Source of the DNA: Plantago major
Lineage: Eukaryota > Streptophyta > Magnoliopsida > Lamiales > Plantaginaceae
DNA length: 64,000 nucleotides
Direction: 5' to 3'
NCBI GenBank assembly: GCA_026545765.1
Contig: JAIFAC010000141.1
Span: 62,001 to 126,000 of the forward strand
Under the pieces are notes generated by a model. It was not told the origin of the DNA. It did no database searches and saw only the letters and a list, made by a program, of their open reading frames with translations. How positions within the stretch are numbered: the first letter of the stretch is position 1; every line of letters begins with the position of its first letter. The position numbers and the translations under genes were made by a program. Below are positions 1 through 11,470 of the stretch, piece by piece.

Positions 1-800
1 GTACCATGATGCATTACGATTGCGGATACCTTGTCATTTTCATAATTTCAAGCTTTTCAACAAGTTTGGTATCTCCACCACGGCATCGATTTGTGTTTGA
101 AAGACAACCCAGTGAATCTTGAAGTCATCTCTGACAACGGACCATACTTCTTTCTGCATAACTAGTTCTGATGATTCAAAAGATCCATGTGTAATAGTTG
201 CGTTGGTCTAACACTAGAGTGTCGATTTTGGACTTGAAAGAGATGTTAGATTGTTTCCCATTCGGTGAGCGAGCAGATACCATCCTTTACGAAAGATGTT
301 GGGAAGGCCAACCACTAACTCTTTCTTGGCAAGTTTGTTCGAGTTTTGAAGTTCAAGTGACTCATTCTTTTGTGCCATAACCAGTGCTCTTCTGTGTGAC
401 CAAATTGACTCACCATGAGACATTCTTCAGTTGTGGAAGATGCCCAATCGGCAACATAAAGACTGCCTTTCCGCCGACCAACTAAGACTATCTGCTTTGA
501 CTCATTGTCAATTAGTTTGCAGTATTTAGCTTTGAATTTTATAGTAAAACCCTTATGCATAAGGCTCATGCTAAATAGATTATATTTCAAATCCTTAACA
601 TGTAATACGTCGGTGATTGTTAATGTTCCCAATTTAGCGTTGCCAAATCGAGAGAGGATATAATTCTCCTCAAGAAATCGATATCCGGTCACGTGTTGCA
701 AACTTTGTAATCGACAGTTGCTTTGTTTCTGTCATGTGCTTTCGCATCCACTATCAAATAGCCATTGTGCTTTAGTCGAAGCATTACGCACAATGTAGCA
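1..800 (-). pseudogene. pol: Element A: pol N-terminal part (protease, GAG-pre-integrase, start of integrase), runs off left edge
   Basis: On the minus strand this reads as the start of a copia polyprotein. The aspartic protease motif WLFDSG lies at about 743-770. An open stretch at 315-701 continues through the protease body into the GAG-pre-integrase domain, with the HKRMSHLN zinc-binding motif. The integrase core then begins and leaves the window at base 1. The frame is broken several times, for example between the pre-integrase domain and the integrase core and after the DSG motif. Most breaks sit at places where sister copies have CTG or CAG. Copia pol is cut into protease, integrase, reverse transcriptase and RNase H inside virus-like particles. 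The domain identity is sure; whether it is truly non-functional is not, because of the sequence-quality question. Confidence 0.85.
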
Positions 801-807
801 GGGAGAT

Positions 808-3130
808 TAGGTTCTCATATCTTTGATGGAACCGTCAGGATTAAAAGATCTTCCAGTAGGAATCCATTTTTGAATGAATTTCTTTGAAATATTATTTTGT
901 CTAACAGAAACATAAGGAGGAATTCTATTTGAATGAATGTTATCATTAGTAAGAATTATTTTCTTCCTTGGTGTGTTCCTAGGTGCTCCATATGGTGCTT
1001 TCAGATACCTGTCAGGTTTTTGAGTTTGCTTTTCAGCAAACTTAGCTTTCCTTGCGATTTCTTCTAGCCACGGCATTGATTTTCGATTGGCTTGATTCAA
1101 CTTCCACTTGATAATTGCTTTGAGCAATTCTAGCTTTAACCATCATTCTTGCTCTGTTTGTATTCATGAGCAAGTCGTTTCGATGCCTTTATAGCCAATA
1201 CCGTTTGAGCACTTGGAGCTATCTCGAGATCTTTCTCGATGGCTTTGCTAGTCTTTAGTTGGTCAATTTCTTTCGAGAAAAAGTGACATGGGAGAATTTG
1301 CGACTCTGCAATTCTACCCTTTTGAAGACATAGCATGTGGGTGTTTACACTTTTCGTGTTGTGTTTCTTTTCGAGCGTGCCATCAGTTTTGTTTTTGACT
1401 GTTTTTCCACAAAGGTTTAGTCAGAATCGCCTTTCCTTTGTCAACAATCTTTGTCTTCTCACCGATACTATAGATTGCATGGGAACCGTCTTCTTGAGTA
1501 CTTACAAATGTTCTTCTTTCCTTACTCTTATTGAGTAATAGAACAATCATACGTGTATTCATTTCAAGTCCTTTCTTTTCTGAAGGATCTCTTAAGTAGA
1601 TTGTACTTGATGAAGAGTGTCACTAGCTTTGGCATAAGATTGAAAAGATAATTCTTTCTTCACAGTTCCTTGTTCTCGGAAGAAGATCTTCATATTTCTT
1701 TCGTAATTGACCATTGCTTCTTTATGTGACTTTTCGGTCTCGGATATCGAGCTTTGAGAAATGCATTTTCAGCATCCTTTTTCTCAGATACCTTAACTAA
1801 TTGAGAATTTTCCTTTGCAAGAGAATTCTTCTCTTCTTCAAGAATTTCGGCTCTAGCTGGGATCATTAGAAATTCTCTTCCATAGATGTCAAGTTCTTTC
1901 CTGAGATTTTCTAGATCTTTTATTTCTTCTTCATCACTTTCATAAGTATAAGAAGTATGTGTTACCTCATCAGCCATAAGACAGTTTTCAATGTTAGATA
2001 TATGCGGACCGTCGATCTCAAAGACTCCACATTTCATTTTCTTGAGGTGAAGTCGATTACATCGTGAGTAACTCCACATAATTACAGTGATGGTAAAGTT
2101 GAGTCATCTGAACCATCTTGAGTCATCTCAATATCTAGAGCATCCGGTTGAATTTGGATTTTCTTTCTTTCTTGATTAACAAAGCATTCGGCTTCTTACG
2201 AAGATTCTTCTATCTTTCTTGTCACTGTCCTTAGTTTGTTGAGGCGGGACAATCCTTCTTGAAGTGGCGGGTTTACGACAATAGAAGCAGATATCGTTTC
2301 AATTTACGCTTCCTCGTTACATGATGCTTTACTTTGGCTTGTTCGTGAGCTTTGCATATTTTGTCTTGGTGATAGTTTGAGCCTAGATGCTTTTTGACTT
2401 CTCTTTGGCTTTTCTTCTCTCAATTTCTCGTGACATATTTGCTCATTTGCTTTCGGCAAGAGCATCCTCGATCTCTTCCTTGCTTTTCTTCTTTTCGAAG
2501 TTCCTTGAGCAACTAGAGCAATACGCAACTTTTCAGGTTGTTTGTTCTCTTTGTGTTGTCTCATAATCTACCGTAGCAAGATGTGAGAAGAGTTCCTTTG
2601 GGTGATATTTGGCATTCCTTGGTTAAAATAAAAGAATTTAGTATGCTCCGGTTGTGGTTAAGACTTGACAATAGTCTTAATCTTTTTACATTGGGAGTAT
2701 CTGTTCTTTCCCAAGTCTTTGCCATATCACTCATGGTAAAAATCTGAAATCAAGTTCTTCCAGAGTTTCAGTGGGTCCTTGCTTGAAATTTTGAAATTTC
2801 AACTTGAGAACTTCGAACTTGTTTTCTTTGGTTTTCTCAGTTCCGGCACAGATTTCTTCAATCAGTTGCCAGGCAACTTTTGCCGTTTTAGCACCCCACA
2901 GTTTATACTGTATGTGCTCAGGTTTCGATCTAGTGATGATATTACGAGCTTGACCATCCAGACGATTTCTCTTGGCATCTTCCGATGTCCAGAGTTCTCT
3001 GGGCTTTGGTTCGTAAATAACTTGACTAGTAGATCTCCCACTTGTTGACGCATCAGTTTGTGAAGATCCTTCGCTTTGATCTCTATCTCTACCATTAGAA
3101 ACCTCCATGACTTGTTTGAGTTGTTGAATG
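808..3130 (-). pseudogene. gag: Element A: gag, interrupted by insertion of element B
   Basis: Minus-strand gag, reading from 3130 down. 2731-3108 carries the copia gag core (UBN2-like), with motifs such as KLWGAKTAKVAWQLIEEICAG. 2304-2564 is a Lys/Arg-rich segment. The zinc knuckle near 2240-2290 keeps CFYC but has lost the bases coding for Gly-His (cctggccac in a sister copy, cccgccac here), so the CCHC box is frameshifted. 1690-2079 is a Glu/Lys-rich heptad region typical of a coiled coil, and 807-1336 is the basic C-terminal part. The first codons lie 15.8 kb away at 18909-19038, because element B landed here. Gag forms the particle and binds the genomic RNA. The call is certain as to family; the frame breaks may be partly technical. 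Confidence 0.85.
3126..3130. repeat. Target-site duplication GAATG, left copy (element B)
   Basis: GAATG directly precedes the TGTTAG start of the B 5' LTR. The same five bases directly follow the 3' LTR at 18909-18913. A five-base duplication is the usual product of copia integrase. Confidence 0.95.
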
Positions 3131-3822
3131 TGTTAGATATTTTGTTAGAATATCTGTTTAGATTTTGTTCAGCAACATGATGACTTATCTTAGTCTCAGA
3201 AAGGTGATTAGTACTCTTGGTTCACTTGAACATTGTAAAAGAGGAAACCCACTAAGTATGATAGTCTAGCTAATCTTGCATAGGATGTTAGGTCTCAAAA
3301 TGTAATTTTTATTTTATGAAGAAGACCGAAGAAGACATCCAATGAAGCTCAACAACTTTTGAAGATTTGAAGAAAGCGCACAAGATTGAATACATTGTTC
3401 AGATATCTTAGCGGATATCTTGTGAACCTGACGATTTCAAACAAAGCGTGTCAAGAGATATCGAGAAATGAGATACATATCTGAAAGAGGAAAGTGTCCA
3501 CGGATATCTGTTCTCGAGATACCTTGGCGTTAAACACGTTTACGAAAAAACAAGGTTGTTTCAATCAATACAAGTGGTATCGAAGAATGAAGATAAGGGC
3601 GTGCAAAGAATCGGACAACAAGTCTAGTCTACGTCTGATGCATAGTTCCGTTGACACTTCTGAGACAAAAGTATAGTACAATGCATTTAATGCAGACGGA
3701 GATGTACGAGTAAAAGCAACGGCAACTTCGAGAAGAAGACAAAACCTACTCTGATCTATACACGGATATCGATAGTTTGAATTTGAGCTACGGATACTAT
3801 TCAAGCGGAACTCAAATTCATC

Positions 3823-3830
3823 TATAAATA
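3823..3830 (+). promoter_or_regulatory. LTR TATA box of element B
   Basis: TATAAATA in a strongly conserved context (ctcaaattcatc before, tcaacactta after). The same sequence occurs in the other LTRs at 17963, 24167, 43104 and 57057 on the plus strand and at 36992-36999 on the minus strand. Being conserved across otherwise diverged LTRs, it is the best candidate for the pol II promoter and marks the U3/R area about 690 bp into the LTR. Confidence 0.75.
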
Positions 3831-4213
3831 TCAACACTTAGACAACTTGAGAGAACACACGGAACACAACTCGGAACCGAATACGCTAAAACATACGATC
3901 TACGATCTTACTCTCAAAGCTTCTTACTTATTATCAAAGCTTTACATTGCGACTAAAGCTTGTGATCTTGAGTAAACAACGAAGTTCTAAGTGTCACGAT
4001 CCTAAACAAGCAAAGCTATACGTGAAGAAGTTGAATCAAAGATCAACTATAAATTCATTCTCTTGAGCAGATATCATAAGACTTGGGTCGAAAATCGAAC
4101 TAGATACCATACTGTTTAAAAGTGTATTAAGTAACAGTTCACGAGCTATCTGAATAAGCGAAAATTTATTAAGGCGCTCATCGACAACTCAAGCAAACCA
4201 ACACCAAAACCGC

Positions 4214-4420
4214 GTGGAGTACAAGAAGTACTTAGGTTGAAAAATGGGAATAACTCAAGGTTCGGAGTATAGGAAGTACTTGATTTGGAAACTAAGGAAT
4301 AACTCAAGGTTTTGAGTATAGGAAGTACTTAGCTTGGGAAGCTAGGAACAACTCGAAGGTTTACGGTATAGGAAGTACTTGGCTGAAGAAGCTAGGGAAC
4401 AACTCAGGGGGAACTTTTGG
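4214..4420 (+). repeat. Tandem repeat inside LTR, about 49 bp x 4
   Basis: Each unit holds GAAGTACTT followed by a (g)ggaa..ctaagg-aataactc block. GAAGTACTT recurs at 4225, 4273, 4322 and 4372, a spacing of 48-50 bp. The array is present in the other full LTRs, but the D LTR (about 36510-36620) has fewer units. It lies downstream of the TATA box, so it would be transcribed. Confidence 0.85.
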
Positions 4421-4768
4421 TTGGGAACCAATTGTTCAGAATCTTAGAATAGGATTTTTGTAAGGTTATATCAATTATCTGTTCTAGTGAATTCTAGGTC
4501 TCTGATAGACCGAAGTGGATTAGTTGGAGGATTCATACCTCAAATACCACTATACTTCTTGTGTCATTTACATTTACGTATTTATACTTGACACACACAC
4601 ACTTAAGCTGTTTCTACACTTATCTTTATTAAAGTCTTACGCACTCTTATTCTAAGTATCAGATATCCATTCAGATATATGTGAAATATTTGTTATCGAA
4701 AAAATTTTTAAAAGAATATTCACCCTCCCCCCCTAGTCTTTTACCTTGCCGTTATCTGGACCAATAAG

Positions 4769-4780
4769 TGGTATCAGAGC
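4769..4780 (+). other. Primer-binding site, initiator tRNA-Met type (element B)
   Basis: TGGTATCAGAGC lies two bases after the LTR end. It is the complement of the 3' end of plant initiator tRNA-Met, the standard primer for plant copia elements. It is intact here; the C and E copies differ exactly at the CAG inside it. Confidence 0.95.
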
Positions 4781-4883
4781 AGGAGGTTCACCGATATACG
4801 CCTTTGAACCTAGATCCCCAGATAGGTGAAGGTTCTTTGCCTTTTTTTTGGGACTATTTAATTTGTGTGTTAAGTGTGCTGGT

Positions 4884-7330
4884 ATGTCTCTGAGTGATGA
4901 AGCCGTTCTCAAACATGAGAACTAGGAGATATGGAAAATTAACATGATGCTCCTCCTTGAAGCCATAAGTGGCGAGATGATCGAAGTAATAAAGAATGGT
5001 CGATAATCATTCAACAACTTAAGCAAGTCATGGAGGTTTCAAGTGGAAGAGCAGAGATCAAAGCGAAGGATCTTCACAAGCGATCGTCGACTAGTGGAAG
5101 ATCTCTTGGTCACGTTATTTAAGAACCAAAGCCAGAGAACTCTGGACATCGGAAGATGCCAAGAGGAATTATGCGGATGGTCAAGCTCAACATCATCATC
5201 GGATCGACACGGAGCACATACTGTATGGCGTAGGGTGCTAAAGCAGCGAAGTTGCACGCAAGTGATTGAAGAAATCTGTGCGGGCCAGAAAACCAGAAAA
5301 CAAGTTCGAAGTTCTAAAGTTGAAATTTCAAAATTTCAAACAAGGTCCCACTGAAACTACGGAAGAACTTGATTTGATTTACCACTCTTATGAGTGATAT
5401 GGCGCACTTGGGAAAGCAATAGATACTCTCGGTCGGAGAAGATTAAGACTATTGTCAAGTCTTAACCACAATTGGGAGCATACTAAATTCTTTTATTTCA
5501 ACCAAGGTATGCGAATATCACTCCGATGGAACTTTTCTCTCATCTTGCTCTTTGTTGACTATGAGACAACTCGGAGAGAACAAACAATGAAAAGTTGCGA
5601 ATGTTGCTCTAGTTAATCAAGAAACTTGAGAAAAGAAGAAAAGCAAGGAGGAGGCGAGGATGATCTTGCAAAAGAAATGAGTAAATTTGTCGATCGAGAA
5701 ATTGAGAGAAGAAAAGCGAAGAGAAGTGAAAAAGCATCTAGGCTCGAACTATCACCGATTACAAAAATATGCGAGCTTCATTTGAACAAACCCATTCGAA
5801 AGCATCATGTCTTGAGAAGCGAAATTGGAAGCGATATCTGTTTCTATTGTCGAGAAACAGCCACTTCAAAAGGATTGTCACCTCGACAAACTAGAGCAGT
5901 GACAAGAAAGATAGAATCTTGAGAAGAAGCGAGCTTTGTTAAGCGAAGAAAGAAAGAAAATCCAAATTCAATTGGATGCTCTAGGCGTTGAAAGTTACGA
6001 AGATGACAATTCGGATGATTCAACCTACCATCACCGAACTATGTGGAGTTACTCATGATATAATCAACTTGACCTCAAGAAGAATGAAATGTGTGGAGTT
6101 CTTTGAAATTGACGGACAGCATCTCAACATAGAAAACTTTCTTATGGTGATGAGGTAACACATACTTCTTGCTACACTTATGAAAGTGATGAAGAAAATA
6201 AAAATCTAGAAAATCTCGAGGAAAGAACTTGACATCTATGAAAGAGAATTTCTAATGATCCGAGCTAAATGAAAACCTTGAAGAATAAAAGAATTTTCTT
6301 GAAAGGAAAATTCTCAATTAGTTAAAGAATACGAGAGAAAGGATCTGAAAATGCATTTCTCAAACCTCGATATCGAGGCGAAAAGTCACATGAAGAAGCA
6401 ATGGGTGAGTTCTGAAAGAATTATGAAAATCTTCTTTACGAAAACAAGGAACTCGAAGAAAGAACTATCTTTTCAATCTTATGCCAAAGCTAGTGACACT
6501 CTTACTGAAGTACAAGCTTACTTAAGAGATCCTTCAGAAAAGAAAGGACTTGGGCTGAATACTCAAACAGATTGCTCTAATACTCTGAATAAGAGTAAAG
6601 AAAAGAGAACATTTGTAAGTACTCAGCAAGACGGTTCCCATGCAAACTATAGTATCGGTGAAAAGACAAAGATTGTTGACAAAGGAAAGGCATTTGCGAC
6701 TAAACCTTTGTGGGAAAAACAAGTCAAAAACAAAACTGATGGGTACGTCTCTGAAAAGAAACACAACACTGAAAAGTGTAAACACCCAGCGCTATGTCTC
6801 TCAAAAGGTAGAATTGCGAGGTAGCAAATTCTCCCATGTCACTTTTACGGAAAGAAATTGGATCAACCAGAGACTAGCAAAGGCTGAAAAAGATCTCGAG
6901 ATAACTTCAAGTGCTCAAGCAGTATTGGCTACAAAGGCATCGGAAAACAACTTGCTCATGAGTACAAGCAGGAGCAAGAACGATGGCTGAAGGTTAGAAT
7001 TGCTCAAAGCAATTATCAGAAGTGGAAGTTAAATCAAGCCACTGAAAATCTGAATGCCAGGGCTAGAAGAAATCTTGCAAGGAAGGCTAAGTTTGCTGAA
7101 AAGCAAACTCAGAAACTGACAGTATCTGAAAGTATCATATGGAGCACCTAGGGACACACCAAGGAAAATAATTCTTACTAATGATAACCTTCATTCAAAA
7201 GAATTCCTCCTTATGTTCTGTCGGACAAAGCATGCTTCAAGGAAATTCATTCAAAATGGATTCTCTTTGGAAGAACTTTTGATTCAGCGGTTCCATCAAA
7301 GATATGAGAACTAATCTCACATTTCTGTTA
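4884..7330 (+). pseudogene. gag: Element B: gag
   Basis: It probably starts at the ATG at 4884, where MSLSD follows the leader as in the other copies. In order it holds the N-terminal gag domain with the IEVIKNG motif, the UBN2-like core (about 5040-5400), a basic linker (5626-5922), a zinc knuckle at 5839-5878, the acidic coiled-coil region (about 5950-6450), and a long Lys-rich tail open at 6351-6824. The knuckle reads CFYC but loses the Gly-His part through a small deletion. Sirevirus Gag is unusually long with a coiled coil after the knuckle, and the family is known for binding LC8 dynein light-chain relatives. There are stops and shifts throughout, including tag in the N-terminal domain at 4923. 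Confidence 0.85.
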
Positions 7331-10300
7331 ATGCGAATGCTTCTGGACTAAAGCACAATGGCTATTTGATAGTGGATGCGAAAGCATATGAGGAGACAAG
7401 CAAATCTGGTTGACTACAAAGCTTGCAACGGGACCGGATATCAGTTCTTTGGAGGAGAATTAAATCCCTCTCTAGGATTTGTAGCGTCAAATTGGGAACT
7501 TTAACAATCAGCGTATTACATGTTAAGGATTTGAAATACAATCTATTTAGCATGAGCGGTTTGAGACAAGGGCTTTACTATAAAATTCAAAGCTAAATCA
7601 CAAACTAATTGACAATGAGTCAAAGCGAAGGTCTTAGTTGGTGGCGGAAAGCGATCTTTATGTTGCCGATTGGGCATCTGCCAATGAAGAATGTCTCATG
7701 GTGAGTCAATCTGGTCACACAAAAGAGCACTGGTTATGGCACAAAAGAATGAGTCACTTGAATTTCAAAACTCTGAACAGACTTGCCAAGAAAGAGTTAG
7801 TGGTTGGTCTTCCCAAAACATCTTTCAGAAAGGATAGTATCATTACGCTTTGTCGGATGGGAAACAATCTAAGATCTCTTTCAAGTCCAAAATCAGACAC
7901 TCTAGTGTTAGACCACTGCAACTTTTACATATGGATCTTTTTGAATCATCTGTAACTAGTTATGCAGGAAAGAAATATGGTCTGGTTGTTGTAGATGACT
8001 TCTCAAGATTCACTTGAGTTGTCTTTCTAAAACACAAATCTGATGCCAGGGTGGAGATACCAAACTTGCTGAAAAAGCTTGAAATCATGAAAAATGAAAA
8101 GGTATCTGCAATCAGAACAGATCATGGTACTGAGTTTGTCAATCAGTACATAAAGGAGTTTTGTACCTGCAAAGGTATACAACACCAACTTTCCTCTGTA
8201 AGAACACCTCAACAAAATGGTGTTGCAGAAAGGAAAAATAGAACCCTTAAAGAAGCTGCAAGGACAATGCTAGCTGACACTGAGATAAGTGAAATATATT
8301 GGGTTGAAGCTGTAAACACAGCCTGCTACACTCAGAACAGATGTTTGATAAACAAACCCCATGACAGGACCCCCTATGAAATTTTGGTTGGAAGACCTCC
8401 TAATATCAAACATCTGAGAGTATTTGGTTGTAGATGTTTTGTTCTAAACAATGGGAAAGATTATCTGAGAGCATTTCAACCAAAGGCAGATGAAGGTGTT
8501 TTTCTTGGCTATTCCACAAACAGCAAAGCTTACAGAGTTTACAACAAAAGAACAAAGAAAATTGAAGAATCAGTTTATGTTGTATTCTATGAAGGAAGCA
8601 AGAAAACACCTCCTACTGATGAACTCTCAGAAAAGTTCAAAGAACTATTACTGAGGGATACTAAAGAAGAACCCTCAGAAAGGAAAAACATCGTTATGGA
8701 AAGTGAGGATGACTCTGACGTAGAAAAGCTTGGAAAGCCTAGTAACAACAAGATGACTCACAAACATGATGAGGAATTTCCTATGAGTTTTCCAGAAATG
8801 GAACAGGTTACTAAGAACCTTCATCATGGAGAGGTATCTGAAAATAAGAATGCTGAAATGCATGTCTCAGATATCTCTAACACTGAAAAAGTGTCAGATA
8901 TCCATGACATTTCTCATATGTCAGATATCTTGAATCTTGAAAAGTATCAAATCAAAATCCTAGTGATTCACATTCAGATCACCTGGATATTGATCCTACT
9001 AGCACTAAACCTTTGATGAAATGGATCAAAGATCATCCTACAAAGGATATAATTGGACCAATTAATCAGGGTGTTAGGACTAGGAGAGCAATAGCTGAAA
9101 ATGCTGATTCTCTCTTTGGATGTTTCATCTCGAATATCGAACCTAAAAGTGTAGAAGAAGCATTAGGAGACCAAGATGGATCTGCAATGCAAGAAGAGTT
9201 GGATCAATTTGAGAGAAACAAAGTAAAACTAGTTCCATTTATTGAAGGAATATACGTGATTGGAACTAAGTGGGTTTTCGAAACAAAATGAATAAGCGGT
9301 GAAATAACTTGAAACAAAGCAAGATTGGTTGCGAGGATTCACTCATCTTTGAAGGCTTAGATTTTGATGAGTCATATGCACGGTTGCGATTGGATGCAAT
9401 AAGACTCTTTCTAGCCTTCGACTCATAAAAATTTCAAAGTTTATCGGATGGATGTCAAAAGCGCATTCCTAAGCGGTGAACTTGCAGAAGAAGTTTATGT
9501 TGAGCAACCACCTGGCTTTGAAGTTTCCTCAGAAAGTAGAATGGTCTATAAACTACAGAAATCTCTGTATGGACTGAAGCAGGCTCCAAGAGCATGGTAT
9601 GACACTTTGGCCAAATACCTTCTGGAAAGTGGTTTCAAGAAAGGTGAAGTTGATAAAACTTTATTTACCTTAAATCATGATGGGAAACTACTCTTAGTTC
9701 AAGTATATGTTGATGACATCATATTTGGATCTAAGGACAAGCAACTTTGTAATGACTTTGCAAATCTCATGAAAAGCAAGTTTGAGATGAGCATGATGGG
9801 AGAAATGAATTATTTCCTAGGATTGCAAGTCAAGCAACTCAATGATGGAATATTCATTAGTCAAAAGTATGCAAAAGACATGCTCACAAAATTCAATTTT
9901 AAGCCTTACGAAAGAATGCTAAGATACCTATGAGCATTGGAACCAAAATGACCTATCTTGAATCGGATAAGAGTGTTGAAGAACATAAGTATAGGAAGTT
10001 GATAGGTTCACTACTTTACCTCCTTTGCAAGTAGACACGATATTCAATATCTTTGTTAGAGTATGTGCTAGATTTCAGACAAATCAATGCAAACACACTA
10101 CAACATTGCTATGAAAATATTAAGTTATGTGAAGAATTACGATAGATGTAGGATGTGGTATCCTAAAGAAAGTGAATTGAGTTTATTTGGGTACTCGGAA
10201 TCTTTGATTATCTTTGGATCATTGCTTGATAGGAAAAGCACCTCAGGAACTTGTCAGTTTCTGGGCACTAGACTTATCTAATGGTTTTGCAAGAAGCAAA

Positions 10301-10654
10301 ACTCAATTGCAACTTCTACCAATTTGAATATATTCTTTGCTTTGGTTGTTGTGCAACACAAATTACGTGGATACAACAACAACTTAAAGACTATGGACTC
10401 GATGAAGAAAACTCCCATTTTACGTGACAACACAAGTGCTATTGCGATTACACAGAATCCTAAATTTCATGCTAGAACAAAGCACATTGATGTTAGACAT
10501 CACTTCATCAGAGACCATGTTGAAAAAGGAAATTTAGAGATACTCAAGATTGGGAGTGAAGACCAACTTGCAGATATCTTCACTAAGCCACTACAAGAAA
10601 GCAGATTCTTAGCCTTAAGACATAGTCTTGGACTAATGGAACTACCAATGAGCG
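7331..10654 (+). pseudogene. pol: Element B: pol (protease, integrase, reverse transcriptase, RNase H)
   Basis: The protease motif WLFDSGC lies at 7359-7379, and the pre-integrase HKRMSHLN motif is near 7740-7760. The integrase core follows: first Asp in VVVDDFSRF near 7985-8010, second Asp at 8120-8122, catalytic Glu at 8228-8230, giving the D-35-E spacing. One frame is open from 8051 to 9016, covering the core, the integrase C-terminus and a Ser/Asp/Ile-rich linker. RT is open at 9448-9933, with MDVKSAF (first catalytic Asp) and the YVDD box near 9705-9725. RNase H follows at 10087-10620, with CDNTSAIAIT-like and RTKHIDVRHHF motifs and the terminal IFTKPL. Shifts at about 9290-9450 and 9930-10090 separate these blocks. 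The stop expected just after ELPM has been lost at an aactg/agcg difference. Confidence 0.92.
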
Positions 10655-11470
10655 AAAAAGTTCGAATTATGGAGCAGGCATCCGGAGAAGGTATCTGGAG
10701 CGGGTATCCGGAAAGAGAAGAGAGGTATGTAACGGGTATCCGGAAAGAAGAGGTATACGGGCAGGGAACCCAAAAGTCAAAAAGGCTAAAGAGCAAAAAG
10801 ATAGCTTAAGATCTCTGAGACGGAAACTCAGATATCTGAATCATTCTATGAACGGGGAACACAAAAGAGAATAGCATAACTATCTGCAGTCAACTACTCT
10901 CTTGAATCTCGCACTATTTCTATTTTGATGAAAAACTTGGGAAAATCCTAAGTATAAGACAAATTCAGATGCAAACAGTGTCCTTGCTCAGCGAATTGTG
11001 ATTGAGATAGCTATTAGCAAAATTCATTAAATGGGCACAATTACATTTGTTGATTGTGATCATTCTTTGAGAAAGCAATGGTGACCCTTGATGAATTCAA
11101 GCGCTTGATCTGAAGCGAGAAATTAATTCACAGTAAATAGTGGACTGTTGACATTCAGACATGGCCCACTAAGCATTTAATGCCGAACTAGCTTTTGCTC
11201 ACGCCTGTTTGCAAATCATAGATATGTATACACAAAATCAATTTGTATGTATTGTCTGTTGAGATTCACTTGCTATATATATAGGATTTTGGCAAATGAA
11301 ATCACTTTTGCCTAATCCGAAATTTCAACTTGCATCAAAAGCAATAAAACCTTCTCTAATCCTCTGCAACTTCTCTAAAATCTACGCATTTCTTGATTAA
11401 GTTTTACGAAAAGAATCACTCAATCGAATCTCTTTCAAACACAAGCTTCAAATCCTTACTATATAAAGAG
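10655..11470 (+). other. Spacer between pol and the extra gene (element B)
   Basis: No coding sequence is seen. The spacer is conserved in C (30918-31400), E (49840-50613) and D (58994-59775, minus). It has a repeat-like segment built on gtatccgga (10685-10760), then a block around 11035-11110 (gggcacaattac, gcaatggtgacccttgatgaa), then the TATA box at 11274. The conserved position and spacing mark it as the promoter region of the downstream gene. Confidence 0.7.
11274..11283 (+). promoter_or_regulatory. Internal TATA box of the extra gene (element B)
   Basis: TATATATATA in the context ttgc-tatatatata-ggattttgg, 188 bp before the A of the ATG at 11471. The same block precedes the same ATG in E (50414) and D (59169-59178, minus). 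Conservation in a non-coding spacer suggests a promoter separate from the LTR. Confidence 0.7.

Larger units (their letters stand above)
3131..4766 (+). repeat. Element B 5' LTR
   Basis: It starts TGTTAGATATTTTG and ends GGACCAATA, where sister LTRs end GGACCAACA, so the terminal CA is changed to TA. It is 1636 bp and pairs with 17268-18908. It contains a TATA box (3823), four copies of a roughly 49-bp tandem repeat (about 4214-4420), a C-rich run just before the end (about 4731-4738), and many AGATATC-type palindromes. Transcription of the genomic RNA should start a few tens of bases after 3830. Confidence 0.95.

Noticed and set aside
4769-4780. tRNA gene at the primer site
   Set aside because: Only the 12-base complement of a tRNA end; no tRNA body.
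8406-8609. Minus-strand open frame over integrase (also 28676-28879)
   Set aside because: Opposite strand of a well-supported pol frame; the mirror occurs in C only because the pol sequence is conserved.
10500-10796. Minus-strand open frame across the end of pol (also 30761-31018)
   Set aside because: Antisense to RNase H; no independent support.
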